Positions 28,928 through 39,498 are shown, numbered from the stretch's first letter. The stretch: 64,000 bases of DNA from Sulfitobacter sediminilitoris (GCF_010667575.1 NZ_JAABNT010000001.1:310001-374000); one strand, 5' to 3'. Notes: generated by a model from the letters alone, not told the origin. Made by a program: numbers and translations.

Positions 28928-30334
28928 TTACCGACCCAGCACCGCCTCAACCTGCTCGACAAAATCCTCTCCGCGCCGTTCAAAACTGTCGTATTGATCG
29001 AAACTGGCCGCTGCAGGGGCAAGCAAGACCACATCGCCCTCCTCGGCCTCTGCCGCCGCTTTGGCCACAGCCACTTCCATGGTGCCGCATACCTCGGCCT
29101 GCACGCTGAGCTGCATGGCAAAGGCCGCAGCCTCGCGCCCGATCACATAGGCCTTGCGCACATTGGCACTTGCCTCGGCCAGCCCCGCAAGCCCGCCTTC
29201 CTTTTCCAGCCCGCCACAGATCCAGCGAATGTTCTTGAACGCCGCCAGCGCTTTGGCCGCCGAATCCACGTTCGTTGCCTTGCTGTCATTGACGAAACGC
29301 ACCCCATTCGCCTCGGCGATTGTCTGGCTGCGATGCGGCAAACCGCCAAAGGAATGGAACGCCGCCTCGATCACTTTCGGGGCCAGACCCAAGGTCCGGC
29401 ACGCCGCATAGGCCGCGCACGCGTTCTGATGGTTATGCGCACCGGGCAAACCCGCGACACTCCTCAGATCAATCGATCCGACCTGCTTGCCCTTGCGGTA
29501 CTCCGACAAAAACCCTTTGCGCGCAAAGACCTGCCATCCCGGTCCGGTCAGCTTTTGCTCGACGGACACCCGGATGACCCTGTCATCCACCGGCCCCTGA
29601 GAAAGCTGCCCGGCAAGGAACAGCCCTTCATCCTCGTCCACCCCAATGACCGCGCGATCCGGCCCACCTTCGGCAAAAAGCCTCCGCTTGGCGGCGAAAT
29701 ACCCGCCCATGCCTGCATGACGGTCCAGATGATCCGGGCTCAGGTTCGTGAAGACGGCGACATCCGGCGTCAAGCTGCGTGCAAGGTCGGTCTGGTAGGA
29801 GGACAGCTCAAGCACGACCACCTCGCCATCCACCGCCGGATCCAGGTCCAGCACGCCGCGCCCGATGTTGCCCGCCAACTGGCAAGGTCGGCCCACGTGC
29901 TCAAGAATGTGGTAGATCAGCGCCGATGTCGTTGACTTGCCATTCGACCCGGTGACGGCAATCACACGGGGCGCGGTATCGAAACTGTCCCAGTCCCCTG
30001 TCGCAAAACTTTGAAAGAACAGACCAATGTCATTATCGACCGGCACGCCTGCCGCCAGTGCAAGGGCCACGACCGGATTGGGCACCGGGTAGAGATGCGG
30101 AATGCCCGGGGACACGATCAGCCGGGCAATCCCTTCCATGTGGTCCACGGTCTTGAAAGGCATGCAGACAAACCCTTCGGCCTCTGCCGCTTGCCGCGCT
30201 GCGGGATTGTCGTCCCAGCATACCGGTTCCGCCCCGCCCGCCTGCAACGCCCGCGCCGCGCTCAGACCGGACCGCCCCAGCCCCAGCACCGCAACCCGGC
30301 TGCCTTCCATCCCCTGCACTGGAATCATCGCCAT
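28928..30334 (-). CDS. murD: UDP-N-acetylmuramoyl-L-alanine--D-glutamate ligase MurD
   Basis: 468 residues from the ATG at 30334 (GAAGG about 12 nt upstream; ATG 30328 is an alternative). The open frame runs further upstream to 30589 but would overlap glsA and add non-conserved sequence. N-terminal Rossmann loop (V-L-G-L-G-R-S-G) and ATP loop ([10 protein letters not shown]) are clear. It adds D-Glu to UDP-MurNAc-L-Ala. It is divergent from glsA with only 33 bp between starts, so its promoter probably extends into glsA unless it is read from elsewhere. Confidence 0.96.
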   Translation of the reverse strand: MAMIPVQGMEGSRVAVLGLGRSGLSAARALQAGGAEPVCWDDNPAARQAAEAEGFVCMPFKTVDHMEGIARLIVSPGIPHLYPVPNPVVALALAAGVPVDNDIGLFFQSFATGDWDSFDTAPRVIAVTGSNGKSTTSALIYHILEHVGRPCQLAGNIGRGVLDLDPAVDGEVVVLELSSYQTDLARSLTPDVAVFTNLSPDHLDRHAGMGGYFAAKRRLFAEGGPDRAVIGVDEDEGLFLAGQLSQGPVDDRVIRVSVEQKLTGPGWQVFARKGFLSEYRKGKQVGSIDLRSVAGLPGAHNHQNACAAYAACRTLGLAPKVIEAAFHSFGGLPHRSQTIAEANGVRFVNDSKATNVDSAAKALAAFKNIRWICGGLEKEGGLAGLAEASANVRKAYVIGREAAAFAMQLSVQAEVCGTMEVAVAKAAAEAEEGDVVLLAPAAASFDQYDSFERRGEDFVEQVEAVLGR

Positions 30335-30367
30335 ACCCCTGCTACCTTCTTGCCCGCACCATGATGC

Positions 30368-31312
30368 GTGATCGCGCCCTTCACAAGACGGAGCCACCCC
30401 ATCCCTGATCTCGACACCCTCCTGCCGGAGCTTGACGCGGCCATGCGGGCCGACAGCGACTGGGGCGCGCCGGCAAGCTATATCCCGGAGCTCGCCCGCG
30501 TTGACCCTGCTCAGTTCGCCATCTCGGTGGTCACAGCCGACGGCAGGCTCCACACGGCGGGCAATGCCGAGACGCGGTTTTCCGTGCAATCGATTACCAA
30601 GGTCTTTACCCTTGCCATCGCCCTTGGGCGGTCGGGCGACCAGCTGTGGCAGCGTGTCGGGCGGGAGCCTTCCGGCCTTGCCTTCAACTCGATCATCCAG
30701 CTTGAGCAGGAACAGGGCCGCCCCCGCAACCCCTTCATCAACGCAGGTGCCATTGTCACGACGGACGAGGTGCTGTCAGGCCGTGCGCCCCGCGATGCGC
30801 TGGCCGAGATCGTGCAATTCATCCGGACGGCGGCGGGATCAGATGACATCCACATCAACGAAGCTGTCGCGGCCTCTGAAACCGCCCACGGCCACCGCAA
30901 CTTTGCGCTGGCGCATTTTCTTGCGTCCTTTGACAACCTCAAGAACCCGCCCGAGATGACATTGGGGACCTATTTCCACCACTGCGCGCTTGAGATGACG
31001 ACGACACAGCTTGCCATGGCGGGGCGCTTCCTGATGGGCAGCCCTGCCGGTCCGGGGCTGCTCTCAACCGCGCGGGTACGGCGCTTGAATGCCCTGATGC
31101 TGACCTGCGGTCACTACGATGGCTCGGGCGATTTCGCTTACCGTGTCGGTATCCCCGGCAAATCCGGTGTCGGTGGCGGGATCCTGGCAATCGTGCCGGG
31201 TCAGGCCTCCATCGCTGTCTGGTCACCGGGGCTGAACCACTATGGCAACAGTCTCAAGGGCACCGAAGCGCTTGCCATGCTCGCAAGCCGGATGAACTGG
31301 TCGATCTTCTAG
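30368..31312 (+). CDS. glsA: glutaminase
   Basis: 314 residues, GTG start; the family length is about 305-310. Glutaminase A converts L-glutamine to glutamate and ammonia. The serine-dependent beta-lactamase-like fold shows S-V-Q-S-I-T-K-V-F (S-x-x-K catalytic pair, near residue 74) and [10 protein letters not shown]. The C-terminal [11 protein letters not shown] block is conserved. It is inserted between murD and mraY on the opposite strand: divergent from murD and convergent with mraY (28-bp gap). Confidence 0.94.
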   Translation: MIAPFTRRSHPIPDLDTLLPELDAAMRADSDWGAPASYIPELARVDPAQFAISVVTADGRLHTAGNAETRFSVQSITKVFTLAIALGRSGDQLWQRVGREPSGLAFNSIIQLEQEQGRPRNPFINAGAIVTTDEVLSGRAPRDALAEIVQFIRTAAGSDDIHINEAVAASETAHGHRNFALAHFLASFDNLKNPPEMTLGTYFHHCALEMTTTQLAMAGRFLMGSPAGPGLLSTARVRRLNALMLTCGHYDGSGDFAYRVGIPGKSGVGGGILAIVPGQASIAVWSPGLNHYGNSLKGTEALAMLASRMNWSIF

Positions 31313-31340
31313 GGACCGATTGCCCCGGACAGCAGCGTCT

Positions 31341-32423
31341 TCAACGGACCTTGAGCGTTGCCAGACCGATCATGGCAAGGATCAGAGAGATGATCCAGAA
31401 CCGGATCACGATCTGCGGCTCGGCCCAGCCCTTTTTCTCATAGTGGTGGTGGATCGGTGCCATCAGGAAAACCCGCTTGCCGGTGCGCTTGAAATAGAGC
31501 ACCTGAATGATCACCGAAAGCGCCTCGACCACGAAAAGACCGCCGACGACCGCCAGCACCAATTCGTGTTTCGTGGCCACCGCAATGGCCCCCAATGCCC
31601 CGCCCAGCGCCAAAGAACCGGTGTCACCCATGAAGACGGCGGCGGGCGGTGCGTTGTACCACAGGAACCCAAGCCCCCCTCCGAATAACCCGGCGGTAAA
31701 GATCAGAATTTCACCTGTTCCCGGTACGTAATGCACATCCAGATATTCGGTGAAGTCGACCCGGCCAACGGCATAGGCAATCACGCCAAGCGTCCCCGCC
31801 GCGATCATCACCGGCATGATGGCCAAGCCATCCAGACCATCGGTCAGGTTCACCGCGTTGGCCGCGCCGACAATGACGATGATCGCGAAAGGAACAAAGA
31901 AGTATCCCAAGTTGATCAGCGTATCCTTGAAGACAGGCAGCGCGAGCTGATATTGCAACCCATCGGGATGGTACTGCGCAGCCCAGTAACCGGCGATGCC
32001 GGAAATAACAAAACCCAGCAAAAGCCGTATCTTACCGGATACTCCTGATGAGGTCTGTTTGCTGACTTTTGCATAATCGTCCGCGAAACCGATGGCTGCA
32101 AAGCTCATCGTTACGAACAACACCAGCCAGACAAACGGGTTGTCCAGCCGCGCCCAGAGCAAGGTCGAGGTCAGCAAGGCACCCACGATCAAAAGCCCCC
32201 CCATCGTCGGCGTGCCTGCCTTGACGAAATGTCCTTCGGGGCCGTCATCGCGGATGGGTTGGCCCTTGCCCTGCCTGCGCCGCAGCACAGCGATCAGAGG
32301 CTTGCCAAAGAGAAACCCAAAGACCAACGCTGTCAGAAACGCCCCGCCCGCACGAAAGGTGATGTAACGGAAAAGGTTAAAAAAATCGCCGCCATCCGAC
32401 AGCAGGGTCAACCAATAGAGCAT
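31341..32423 (-). CDS. mraY: phospho-N-acetylmuramoyl-pentapeptide-transferase MraY
   Basis: 360-residue polytopic enzyme making lipid I from UDP-MurNAc-pentapeptide and undecaprenyl phosphate. It contains the aspartate pair (F-A-D-D-Y-A-K), N-L-T-D-G-L-D-G-L and the C-terminal P-I-H-H-H-Y-E-K loop, all intact. It is 42 bp after murF and is the last gene of the mraZ-mraY block before glsA interrupts. Confidence 0.97.
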   Translation of the reverse strand: MLYWLTLLSDGGDFFNLFRYITFRAGGAFLTALVFGFLFGKPLIAVLRRRQGKGQPIRDDGPEGHFVKAGTPTMGGLLIVGALLTSTLLWARLDNPFVWLVLFVTMSFAAIGFADDYAKVSKQTSSGVSGKIRLLLGFVISGIAGYWAAQYHPDGLQYQLALPVFKDTLINLGYFFVPFAIIVIVGAANAVNLTDGLDGLAIMPVMIAAGTLGVIAYAVGRVDFTEYLDVHYVPGTGEILIFTAGLFGGGLGFLWYNAPPAAVFMGDTGSLALGGALGAIAVATKHELVLAVVGGLFVVEALSVIIQVLYFKRTGKRVFLMAPIHHHYEKKGWAEPQIVIRFWIISLILAMIGLATLKVR

Positions 32424-32465
32424 TCAATGCGCACCTTATCATCATCTTGTGGGCCGCACCCCACT

Positions 32466-33893
32466 CTACATAGTCTCAACCGGATGGCCCATTTTGCGTA
32501 TCGCGTCAACAATCAGACCCAGTTTCATCGAAAGAGAGCCCTTGGCGAGGACCACATCGCCACTGTCGAGTTTCTGGCGCAGACCGGCAACCATCTCATC
32601 CGAGGTTTCGGTCCATGCGCCGCGCTGGTGCTCTGGCAGGGCTTCATAAAGCGCCCGCATCAGAGGGCCCACACAATGTACCATGTCGATGTTTTTCATC
32701 GCCTCCAGATGCGCCAACCCTGCATGTAACGCTTCAGCGTCACCTCCCAACTCTTTCATATCACCCAGGAAAGCAATCCTGCGTCCCTTGCTGAGCCGAC
32801 CAATGTCATTCGTCACCGCTGCAGCGGCCAGCACCTCTAGCGATGCCGCCATCGACGTCGGATTGGCGTTATAGCTGTCGTCGATCAGGTCCAACGCCAA
32901 ATGTGTTTCCACCGGATCAAGCAGGATGCGTTCCCGCACACCGCGCCCCTTGTAGGGCGACCAGCGGCCCAGGGACTGCGCAGCCAGCGCCAGATCCCCC
33001 CCAAGTGCCTGAACGACGGCAAGGGCCCCCAGACCGTTCATCGCAAAATGCCGCCCTGGCGTCGCGATCTTGAACAGGAGCGGCGTTCCATCTGCGTCCG
33101 CCTGCACAACGGTCGTGTCATCCTGCACGTTCACATCAAGAAGCTTGAATTGAAACCCGTGCTCTCCGAATTCCAATTCTCTCAAACGCCGGTCCACGGC
33201 CTTGGCCATGAGGATCGCTGCATGTTCGATATCCGCATTGATCACCGCGACCCCACCGGGTTTCACCCCTTCAAAGATCGAAGCCTTTTCAACCGCGATA
33301 CCGGCCACGTTTTCAAAGGCTTCAAGGTGTGCTGCGGCGACCGTGGTCACCATGGCGACATCCGGTTGGGCCGTGCGCGCCAACGGCGCGATTTCACCGG
33401 GGTGGTTCATGCCGATCTCGATAATGGCGAATTCGGTGTCTTTCGGCATCCGCGCAAGCGTCAGGGGCACACCCCAGTGATTGTTGTAGCTGGCCACGGA
33501 CGCATGGGTACGCCCCTGATCCGACAGCATCGCGAGCAGCATTTCCTTGGTCGAGGTCTTGCCCACGCTCCCCGTCACTGCGGCGACCTTGGCCGCTGTG
33601 CGCGCCCGTGCGGCACGGCCCAAAGCCTCCAGCCCCGCAAGAACATCATCCACTATCAGCAGTGGCGCGTCTTCGGCCACGCCATCAGGTATGCGGCTGA
33701 CCAATGCAGCGGCCGCGCCCTTTTCGAGGGCTTGTGCGACGAACTCATGCCCGTCGCGCACGTCTTTCAGCGCCACGAAAAGATCGCCCGGCTCCAGCGT
33801 GCGTGTATCAATCGACACGCCATTGCAGGCCCAATCCCCCACAGCCCGTCCACCCGTTGCTGCCGCGGCCTCTGCGCTTGTCCACAAACTCAT
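32466..33893 (-). CDS. murF: UDP-N-acetylmuramoyl-tripeptide--D-alanyl-D-alanine ligase MurF
   Basis: 475 residues. Adds D-Ala-D-Ala to complete UDP-MurNAc-pentapeptide. ATP loop V-T-G-S-V-G-K-T-S-T-K-E is at about residue 107, followed by the N-N-H-W-G-V-P-L-T motif and D-S-Y-N-A-N-P-T-S-M near 345. The start overlaps the murE stop by 4 nt. Confidence 0.96.
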   Translation of the reverse strand: MSLWTSAEAAAATGGRAVGDWACNGVSIDTRTLEPGDLFVALKDVRDGHEFVAQALEKGAAAALVSRIPDGVAEDAPLLIVDDVLAGLEALGRAARARTAAKVAAVTGSVGKTSTKEMLLAMLSDQGRTHASVASYNNHWGVPLTLARMPKDTEFAIIEIGMNHPGEIAPLARTAQPDVAMVTTVAAAHLEAFENVAGIAVEKASIFEGVKPGGVAVINADIEHAAILMAKAVDRRLRELEFGEHGFQFKLLDVNVQDDTTVVQADADGTPLLFKIATPGRHFAMNGLGALAVVQALGGDLALAAQSLGRWSPYKGRGVRERILLDPVETHLALDLIDDSYNANPTSMAASLEVLAAAAVTNDIGRLSKGRRIAFLGDMKELGGDAEALHAGLAHLEAMKNIDMVHCVGPLMRALYEALPEHQRGAWTETSDEMVAGLRQKLDSGDVVLAKGSLSMKLGLIVDAIRKMGHPVETM

Positions 33894-35371
33894 GCCATTC
33901 TCCCGTCCAGAGCAGCCACGGCCACGCTCGCCTGTTCAGCATCGTCGAAAGGCAGGATATCGTCGCCGACAATCTGCCCTGTCTCATGCCCCTTGCCTGC
34001 GATCAGCAATGCGTCGCCGGGGCCAAGGGCGTCTACCCCCCGCAGGATCGCTTCGGCCCTGTCGCCCACCTCTGTGGCCTCTGGCGCACCTTCCAAGACA
34101 GCCGCCCGGATCACCGCCGGATCTTCGGAGCGGGGGTTGTCATCTGTCACGATCACCAAGTCGGCATTTTCGGACGCCGCCGCCCCCATTAGCGGCCGTT
34201 TGATCGGATCGCGGTCCCCGCCCGCGCCGACGATGGCCACCAGACGGCCCATCACATGCGGACGCATCGCCTTGAGCGCGGTTTGAACCGCGTCGGGCGT
34301 ATGGGCGTAATCGACAAAGACTGCCGCCCCATTGTCACGCGTCGCGGCAAGCTGCATCCGGCCCCGCACCGTGGTCAAATGTGGCAGGGTATCGAACACC
34401 TCGGCCGGATCGGCACCGCAGGCGATGACCAGACCAGCGGCCAGCAGCACGTTTTCAGCCTGAAATCCGCCGATCAGCTCAAGCCGCTTCTGATAGGTCT
34501 TGCCGCGCCATTCAAAGCGCAGATCCTGCCCTGTCGCATCAAAGCGCTGCCCTGTGAGGTGCAGATCGCCACCATCGCGACTTACGGTGATCACCTCGCA
34601 GCCCCGTGCCTTGGCGATGGCGACCATATCAATTCCCTTGGGGTCATCGATATTGATCACGGCGGTCCCATCTTCAGGCAAGACACGGGCGAAAAGCCCT
34701 GCCTTGGCGTCGAAATACGCCTCGAAGGAGTCGTGATAATCAAGGTGGTCCTGGGTGAAGTTTGTAAACCCTGCGGCGCGCAACGTCACGCCATCAAGGC
34801 GGCGCTGGTCAAGCCCATGAGAAGACGCTTCCATCGCCGCATGGGTGATGCCGTATTCGGCTGCCTCCGCAAGCGCCCGGTGCAGGGTGATAGGTTCTGG
34901 CGTGGTATGGGCCAAGGGCGCGGTCCAGGCCCCTTCGACGCCCGTAGTACCAAGATTGACAGCCGGAAGGCCCATCTCGATCCAGATTTGCCGCACAAAG
35001 GTGGAAACCGACGTTTTGCCGTTCGTTCCGGTCACGGCGACGATGGTTTCGGGCTGTTTGCCGAACCAGAGCGCCGCGGTCAGCGCCAGCGCCTCGCGCG
35101 GGGCGTCCGTGATGACCAGAGCAACGTCAGAAGCCGCGATTTCCTCTGCCGCAATGCGTGCGCCCTCTGCGTCAGTAAGCACCGCAGCAGCGCCCATGCG
35201 CAGGGCATATTGAATGAATTCGCCCCCGTGTACCCGTGACCCCGGCATTGCGGCAAAGAGATATCCCTCTTTGACGTCGCGGCTGTCGACGGCCAGCCCG
35301 GTGATCTGCGGATTGGCCCCACCCCGTGCTGTCAGGCCAAGCGATGAAAGCGAAACGGTCCTGATGCTCAT
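33890..35371 (-). CDS. murE: UDP-MurNAc-tripeptide synthetase MurE (meso-diaminopimelate-adding type)
   Basis: 493 residues. ATP loop V-T-G-T-N-G-K-T-S-V is near residue 115. The substrate motif D-D-N-P-R-S-E-D near 417 is the DNPR signature of ligases that add meso-diaminopimelate (not lysine). It predicts an A1-gamma peptidoglycan as expected for Gram-negatives. ftsI lies 17 bp upstream and murF overlaps its end by 4 nt. Confidence 0.97.
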   Translation of the reverse strand: MSIRTVSLSSLGLTARGGANPQITGLAVDSRDVKEGYLFAAMPGSRVHGGEFIQYALRMGAAAVLTDAEGARIAAEEIAASDVALVITDAPREALALTAALWFGKQPETIVAVTGTNGKTSVSTFVRQIWIEMGLPAVNLGTTGVEGAWTAPLAHTTPEPITLHRALAEAAEYGITHAAMEASSHGLDQRRLDGVTLRAAGFTNFTQDHLDYHDSFEAYFDAKAGLFARVLPEDGTAVINIDDPKGIDMVAIAKARGCEVITVSRDGGDLHLTGQRFDATGQDLRFEWRGKTYQKRLELIGGFQAENVLLAAGLVIACGADPAEVFDTLPHLTTVRGRMQLAATRDNGAAVFVDYAHTPDAVQTALKAMRPHVMGRLVAIVGAGGDRDPIKRPLMGAAASENADLVIVTDDNPRSEDPAVIRAAVLEGAPEATEVGDRAEAILRGVDALGPGDALLIAGKGHETGQIVGDDILPFDDAEQASVAVAALDGRMA

Positions 35372-35388
35372 GGGGCGGTGTTCTTTTG

Positions 35389-37176
35389 TCAGTTGCTGCT
35401 GGTTAGCGTTATCACGGGCTCTTTGACAGGTTCAACAGTTGGTCGCACGCCCAAAAGCGGTGCAATGCGGCGGATCATCTCTGCGGCTACGGGAACGGCA
35501 GTCCACCCTGCAGTCCGGCGCGGCTTGTCCCCGGATGTCTCAACCGGTTCATCCAGTGTCACGATCAATACATATTTTGGATCATGCGCCGGGAAGATTG
35601 ACGCGAAGGTGGCCAGCGTCTTGTCCTTGTAATACCCCCCTCTTGGCTTGGGTTTGTCCGCCGTGCCGGTCTTGCCACCGACATGATACCCGGGCACCTC
35701 ACCAAAACTCGCGGTTCCTTTGGAAACCACCTTGCGCAGCATCGTGCGGGCGTCGCGCGCAGCGCGTTCGGACATCACGCGGGGGCCAAGTTTCGGACCT
35801 TCCTGCTTCAGCAGTGTAGGAGACACCCTGTACCCGCCGTTCGCGATGGCTGCATAGCCCGCAGCAAGGTGCATAGGCGAGGTTGAAAGACCATGCCCGT
35901 ATGAAATGGTGACCGAGGAAAGATCGGTCCAGCGCTTGGGCAACAAGGGCTTGCCGCCTGCGGCCTCGACGATCTCGAACGGCGTGGCCTCAAAAAAGCC
36001 GAGCGATTTCAGAAACTCCTGCTGCCGCTTGATGCCGATCTGCAAAGCCATGCGGCCAGTACCCCGGTTGGAGGACTTCACGATAATATCTGCCACGGAC
36101 AGCGTGCCGTAGTTCTTGCCCCGGAATTCACCGATCTTGAAACCACCCACTTTCATCGGCCCCTTGGTGTCGATCATCGTATCGGCATTGACCAGACCCA
36201 GTTCGATGGCCTGTGCCGCAGCGAAAATCTTGAAGACGGATCCCAACTCGTAAACGCCCTGTACGGAGCGGTTGAAAAGCGGGCTGTCGGAGGCGTCCCC
36301 TTCGGTCGCTGGACGTGGACGGTCATTGGGATCAAAGGTCGGCAGGGATACGACACTGACGACCTCGCCTGTCTTTACGTCCATCAGCACGGAAGTAGCG
36401 CCCTTGGCGTTCATCAGCTTCATGCCGCCCCAAAGCACGCGCTCTGCCGCGGCCTGAACGGTCAAGTCCAGCGACAGTTGCAGTGGTGTGTTCCCGTTGG
36501 CGGGATCACGCAGGTAATCGTCGAAATACTTTTCAACGCCTGCGACGCCAATGACTTCGGCGGCGTGCACCCCTTCCTTGCCGTAGCTTGCGCCGCCCAG
36601 AACATGCGCAGCCAGCGAGCCGTTGGGATAAAGGCGCATGTCGCGGGGCGCGAACAGCAAGCCGGGATCGCCGATATCATGGACGGCCTGCTTTTGTTCA
36701 GGCGATATTTTCTTTTTGATCCACAGAAACTTGCGCGTGCCGGTGAAATCCTTGATCAGCCTTTCCTCGTCAAGATCAGGAAAAACTTTGACCAGACCTT
36801 CGGCAGCGGCCACCGGGTCCACCATGTGTTTGGGTTGGGCGTACAGCGCGTGGGTGTCGAAGTTCGTCGCAAGGATATTGCCGTTACGGTCAACAATATC
36901 AGCGCGGCTTGCCGAAATGACTGCGCCTGGTGCATGGGCACGCGGCTCAACCGGTTCAGTGGTGGCCAGCAGCCCCATACGCGCCCCGACAACAGCAAAA
37001 GCGCAAAAGAAAAAAGCACCAAGGACAAACAACCGCCCCTCCGCCCTAAGCCGTGCGGAATCGCGCATTTGCTCATGCCGGATACGTTTGTTTTCGCGCT
37101 CAATGGCGTCGGGATTCTCGCCTTTTTGGCGGGCCTCAAGAATGCGTGCCAGAGGACGCAGGGGTGTGCGGATCAT
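35389..37176 (-). CDS. ftsI: septal peptidoglycan transpeptidase FtsI (PBP3)
   Basis: 595 residues. Cytoplasmic basic N-terminus, one transmembrane segment (about 49-68), a non-catalytic periplasmic module, then a penicillin-binding transpeptidase domain. Active-site motifs: S-V-F-K (313-316), S-S-N (368-370) and K-T-G near residue 530. It crosslinks septal peptidoglycan with FtsW. It overlaps ftsL by 4 nt. Confidence 0.96.
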   Translation of the reverse strand: MIRTPLRPLARILEARQKGENPDAIERENKRIRHEQMRDSARLRAEGRLFVLGAFFFCAFAVVGARMGLLATTEPVEPRAHAPGAVISASRADIVDRNGNILATNFDTHALYAQPKHMVDPVAAAEGLVKVFPDLDEERLIKDFTGTRKFLWIKKKISPEQKQAVHDIGDPGLLFAPRDMRLYPNGSLAAHVLGGASYGKEGVHAAEVIGVAGVEKYFDDYLRDPANGNTPLQLSLDLTVQAAAERVLWGGMKLMNAKGATSVLMDVKTGEVVSVVSLPTFDPNDRPRPATEGDASDSPLFNRSVQGVYELGSVFKIFAAAQAIELGLVNADTMIDTKGPMKVGGFKIGEFRGKNYGTLSVADIIVKSSNRGTGRMALQIGIKRQQEFLKSLGFFEATPFEIVEAAGGKPLLPKRWTDLSSVTISYGHGLSTSPMHLAAGYAAIANGGYRVSPTLLKQEGPKLGPRVMSERAARDARTMLRKVVSKGTASFGEVPGYHVGGKTGTADKPKPRGGYYKDKTLATFASIFPAHDPKYVLIVTLDEPVETSGDKPRRTAGWTAVPVAAEMIRRIAPLLGVRPTVEPVKEPVITLTSSN

Positions 37177-37526
37177 AGCGGGTCCTCCTTGGCTGCGGCA
37201 CTTGAGACATCGACCGGGTCCGTAATGGGCAACAGCGGAGCTGGCGGATAAGCGACCTGATCAACCATGCCAAATTGGTCCGGATGCAACGGCAGCAGGC
37301 CAAGCCGTTCAAAGTTGATCTCGGCCAGATCGCGCAGACGTTCAGGGCGGTTCTGATAGGCCCATTCCGCTTTGAGCACCGCCAGACGCGAATGCGCGGC
37401 GCGGATGTTCTGGTGCAGCTTGTCGGCTTCGCCCAAGGCCTGCTGGGTCGCGTAATTTTCGCGATAGGCCCAAAAGGCCAGTCCAATCACGGCCAGCGAG
37501 GTCAGGATATAAAGGATCGCGCGCAT
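37173..37526 (-). CDS. ftsL: cell division protein FtsL
   Basis: 117 residues with an N-terminal transmembrane segment (about 3-20) and a periplasmic coiled coil (about 25-65), the FtsL layout. The call rests on this layout plus its position between rsmH and ftsI, since the family is weakly conserved. It forms a complex with FtsQ and FtsB. Confidence 0.88.
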   Translation of the reverse strand: MRAILYILTSLAVIGLAFWAYRENYATQQALGEADKLHQNIRAAHSRLAVLKAEWAYQNRPERLRDLAEINFERLGLLPLHPDQFGMVDQVAYPPAPLLPITDPVDVSSAAAKEDPL

Positions 37527-37530
37527 CGTA

Positions 37531-38523
37531 CTATCGTCCCTTGACCATCGGCATGCCGATGGATTTTGCGTCTATCTCGCCCGAAGGGGCGTCTGTTCTT
37601 ATGGCAACGCGCAGCTTGGCTGACCGGCTGCGGGGGTTGTCCGCAAGTTCCTGCGCGTCCGGCCCGATGGCCTTGCGCTTTTCCACTTTGAACTGGGAGG
37701 CTTCACGGGTCGTTTCGGGCGCGAACCGATTGGGATTACCGCCACCACCGGACCGGGCCGTCAGGAAACGTTTGACCATGCGGTCCTCGACGGAATGAAA
37801 GGTCACTACGGCGAGTTTCCCACCGGGTTTCAGTGCACGCTCAGCAGCCATAAGCCCCTGAAACAACTCGTCATATTCATTATTCACGGCGATGCGCAGC
37901 GCCTGAAAGCTGCGGGTGGCAGGATGGCTCTGGCCCGGCTTGGCCCGGGGCAGACAGCCCTCGATGATATGCGCCAGCTGCAACGTGGTCTGAATGGGGG
38001 CCTCATCGCGCGCCCTGATGATGGCTTTGGCGATGCGCCGGCTGGCGCGCTCTTCGCCGAACTGGAAAAGGATGTTGGCGATCATCTCTTCCTCGGCCTC
38101 GTTCACGATATCCGCCGCTGACGGGCCTTCCTGGCTCATCCGCATATCCAAGGGACCGTCTTTCATGAAGGAAAATCCGCGCTCTGCCAGATCAAGCTGC
38201 ATGGAGGACACCCCAAGATCGAGCACCACGCCATCGAGGTCCGTCGCGTATTCGTCCATCTTCGAGAACACGCCCTGCTGCATCACGATCCGGTCGCCGT
38301 AGGCACCGGCCCACTCTGCCGCCATCTCAAACGCCAGCGGGTCGCGGTCCACCGCGATCACCCGTTCAGCACCTGCATCAAGCAATGCTCGCGTATAGCC
38401 ACCTGCGCCAAAAGTTCCGTCCAGCCAGATGCCCTCAACGGGGGCAATGGCAGCCAGCAACGGGCGCAGCAAGACAGGGATATGAGGAGCAGCAGAAGGG
38501 GATGTCGGGGCCGCAGCAGCCAT
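37531..38523 (-). CDS. rsmH: 16S rRNA (cytosine1402-N4)-methyltransferase RsmH
   Basis: 330 residues, also called MraW. SAM site [11 protein letters not shown] near residue 35, [10 protein letters not shown] near 104, and [11 protein letters not shown] in the C-terminal half, all family hallmarks. It methylates C1402 in the ribosomal P site. It begins 5 nt after mraZ. Confidence 0.97.
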   Translation of the reverse strand: MAAAAPTSPSAAPHIPVLLRPLLAAIAPVEGIWLDGTFGAGGYTRALLDAGAERVIAVDRDPLAFEMAAEWAGAYGDRIVMQQGVFSKMDEYATDLDGVVLDLGVSSMQLDLAERGFSFMKDGPLDMRMSQEGPSAADIVNEAEEEMIANILFQFGEERASRRIAKAIIRARDEAPIQTTLQLAHIIEGCLPRAKPGQSHPATRSFQALRIAVNNEYDELFQGLMAAERALKPGGKLAVVTFHSVEDRMVKRFLTARSGGGGNPNRFAPETTREASQFKVEKRKAIGPDAQELADNPRSRSAKLRVAIRTDAPSGEIDAKSIGMPMVKGR

Positions 38524-38528
38524 CGTCT

Positions 38529-39032
38529 TTATTCCCCCGGAGGTCCGTCTAGGAAGGCCATCGGATCGAAATCCTCCGGTAGCTCATCCAGCCATTCTTC
38601 TTCTTTGGCGCGCTCAACCGTGTCGTAGGTCTCGGGCTTCCAGATCTGGAAGGTATCACCGGCGGCAATAAAGAAGGCTTCGTTCTCAAGCTCGATCTTC
38701 TGGCGGAGCTTGGCAGGCAGCACAAGGCGTCCGGTTTCATCCACGTTGGTCGGAAAGGACTGACCGTGAAACAGACGCTGGAGCATTTTTCGTTCCATGG
38801 AGCCGCGCGGCAGCGCGTCGATCTTGGCATCAACCTCGTCGATGGCTTCCATGGTATAGCATTCGAGGAATTGGCGACGCTTGTCGCCGTATACGATGAC
38901 AAGTTCGGGGTTTTCGCCGGATTTCCAGTTCGGGTCGCCCGCCTCAAGCACACGCCGAAAAGAGGCCGGGATAGACACCCGCCCCTTTGCATCGACCTTG
39001 TGGTGGCTTTCGCCTCTGAACCTGCGGCTCAC
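38529..39032 (-). CDS. mraZ: division/cell wall cluster transcriptional regulator MraZ
   Basis: 167 residues with two AbrB-like half-domains: [15 protein letters not shown] at 12-26 and [14 protein letters not shown] near 96-109. GTG start. In E. coli MraZ represses its own dcw promoter by binding TGGGN repeats spaced by 5 nt. Similar repeats occur in the intergenic region upstream here. It is the first gene of the cluster and has a long structured leader. Confidence 0.96.
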   Translation of the reverse strand: MSRRFRGESHHKVDAKGRVSIPASFRRVLEAGDPNWKSGENPELVIVYGDKRRQFLECYTMEAIDEVDAKIDALPRGSMERKMLQRLFHGQSFPTNVDETGRLVLPAKLRQKIELENEAFFIAAGDTFQIWKPETYDTVERAKEEEWLDELPEDFDPMAFLDGPPGE

Positions 39033-39104
39033 TGTCCCGTCCTGCCTGCGCCTAATGCGCTGTTATTCTGTCGCGCCCCCGCGAAATCCCCCGGTGAGTG
39101 GTAG

Positions 39105-39300
39105 ATACGGAAACGGCGGATTGATCTGCTGCCACTGATCAATCCGCCGCCCTCATCCCGCATCTGCGGGGAAGTCCGACTGCGCGCGCCACCTGGGGGG
39201 ATGTCTGCTCGCCCGCGCGCCGGATCTCTTGGTCTGATGAAAGCGAGGTGCCTGTATGAAACCTGCTAGGTTTTATTTTTATTTGGGGTCGTTTGGTGCC
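39105..39300 (-). ncRNA. UpsM-like sRNA / mraZ 5' leader
   Basis: In R. sphaeroides, mraZ has an unusually long leader (about 268 nt) ending early at a rho-independent terminator, which releases the ~206-nt sRNA UpsM. The same layout is seen here on the minus strand: a hairpin AAACCT/AGGTTT near the 5' side (39259-39273), a CCCGCA/TGCGGG hairpin (39157-39170), a perfect 13-bp terminator stem, then about 70 nt before the mraZ GTG. The 5' end near 39300 is set by analogy with the published leader length, not by a promoter I could identify. The nucleotide sequence was not compared with UpsM. Confidence 0.6.
39108..39149 (-). terminator. terminator/attenuator inside the mraZ leader
   Basis: Perfect 13-bp inverted repeat: 39114-39126 pairs with 39137-39149, with a 10-nt loop. 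On the minus strand it is followed by TTTCCGT, a short T-tract. It sits 82 nt upstream of the mraZ start and would end the UpsM-like RNA while letting some transcription read into mraZ. Confidence 0.7.
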
Positions 39301-39327
39301 CCGTGTCCCGTTCTCATCCGATGCACT

Positions 39328-39352
39328 AGGGATGCCATGGGAAATCATGGGC
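39328..39352 (+). promoter_or_regulatory. candidate MraZ-box array A
   Basis: Three boxes with exact 10-nt period on the plus strand: AGGGA (39328), TGGGA (39338) and TGGGC (39348). This matches the TGGGN-N5-TGGGN pattern bound by MraZ in E. coli. It sits just upstream of the inferred start of the UpsM-mraZ transcript. The boxes are on the strand opposite to mraZ, which is unusual. Confidence 0.45.
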
Positions 39353-39498
39353 GTCTACAATTTTTTTCAATTTTATCCCCTATATTTGGTTCTACACAGG
39401 GGCAAAAAACAAGATTTGGTATGGGTTACCGTAAGATTAGTAGCACAAATTGATCAATATTCTCAAAAATACACAATATATAGCGCGATCAGCCTTTG

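Noticed and set aside
39033-39330. RNase P RNA (rnpB) upstream of mraZ
   Set aside because: A GGGGAAGTCCG-like string near 39168 resembles the rnpB start, but the GC-rich part is only about 200 nt and the other conserved blocks are absent. The UpsM-type leader explains the structure better.
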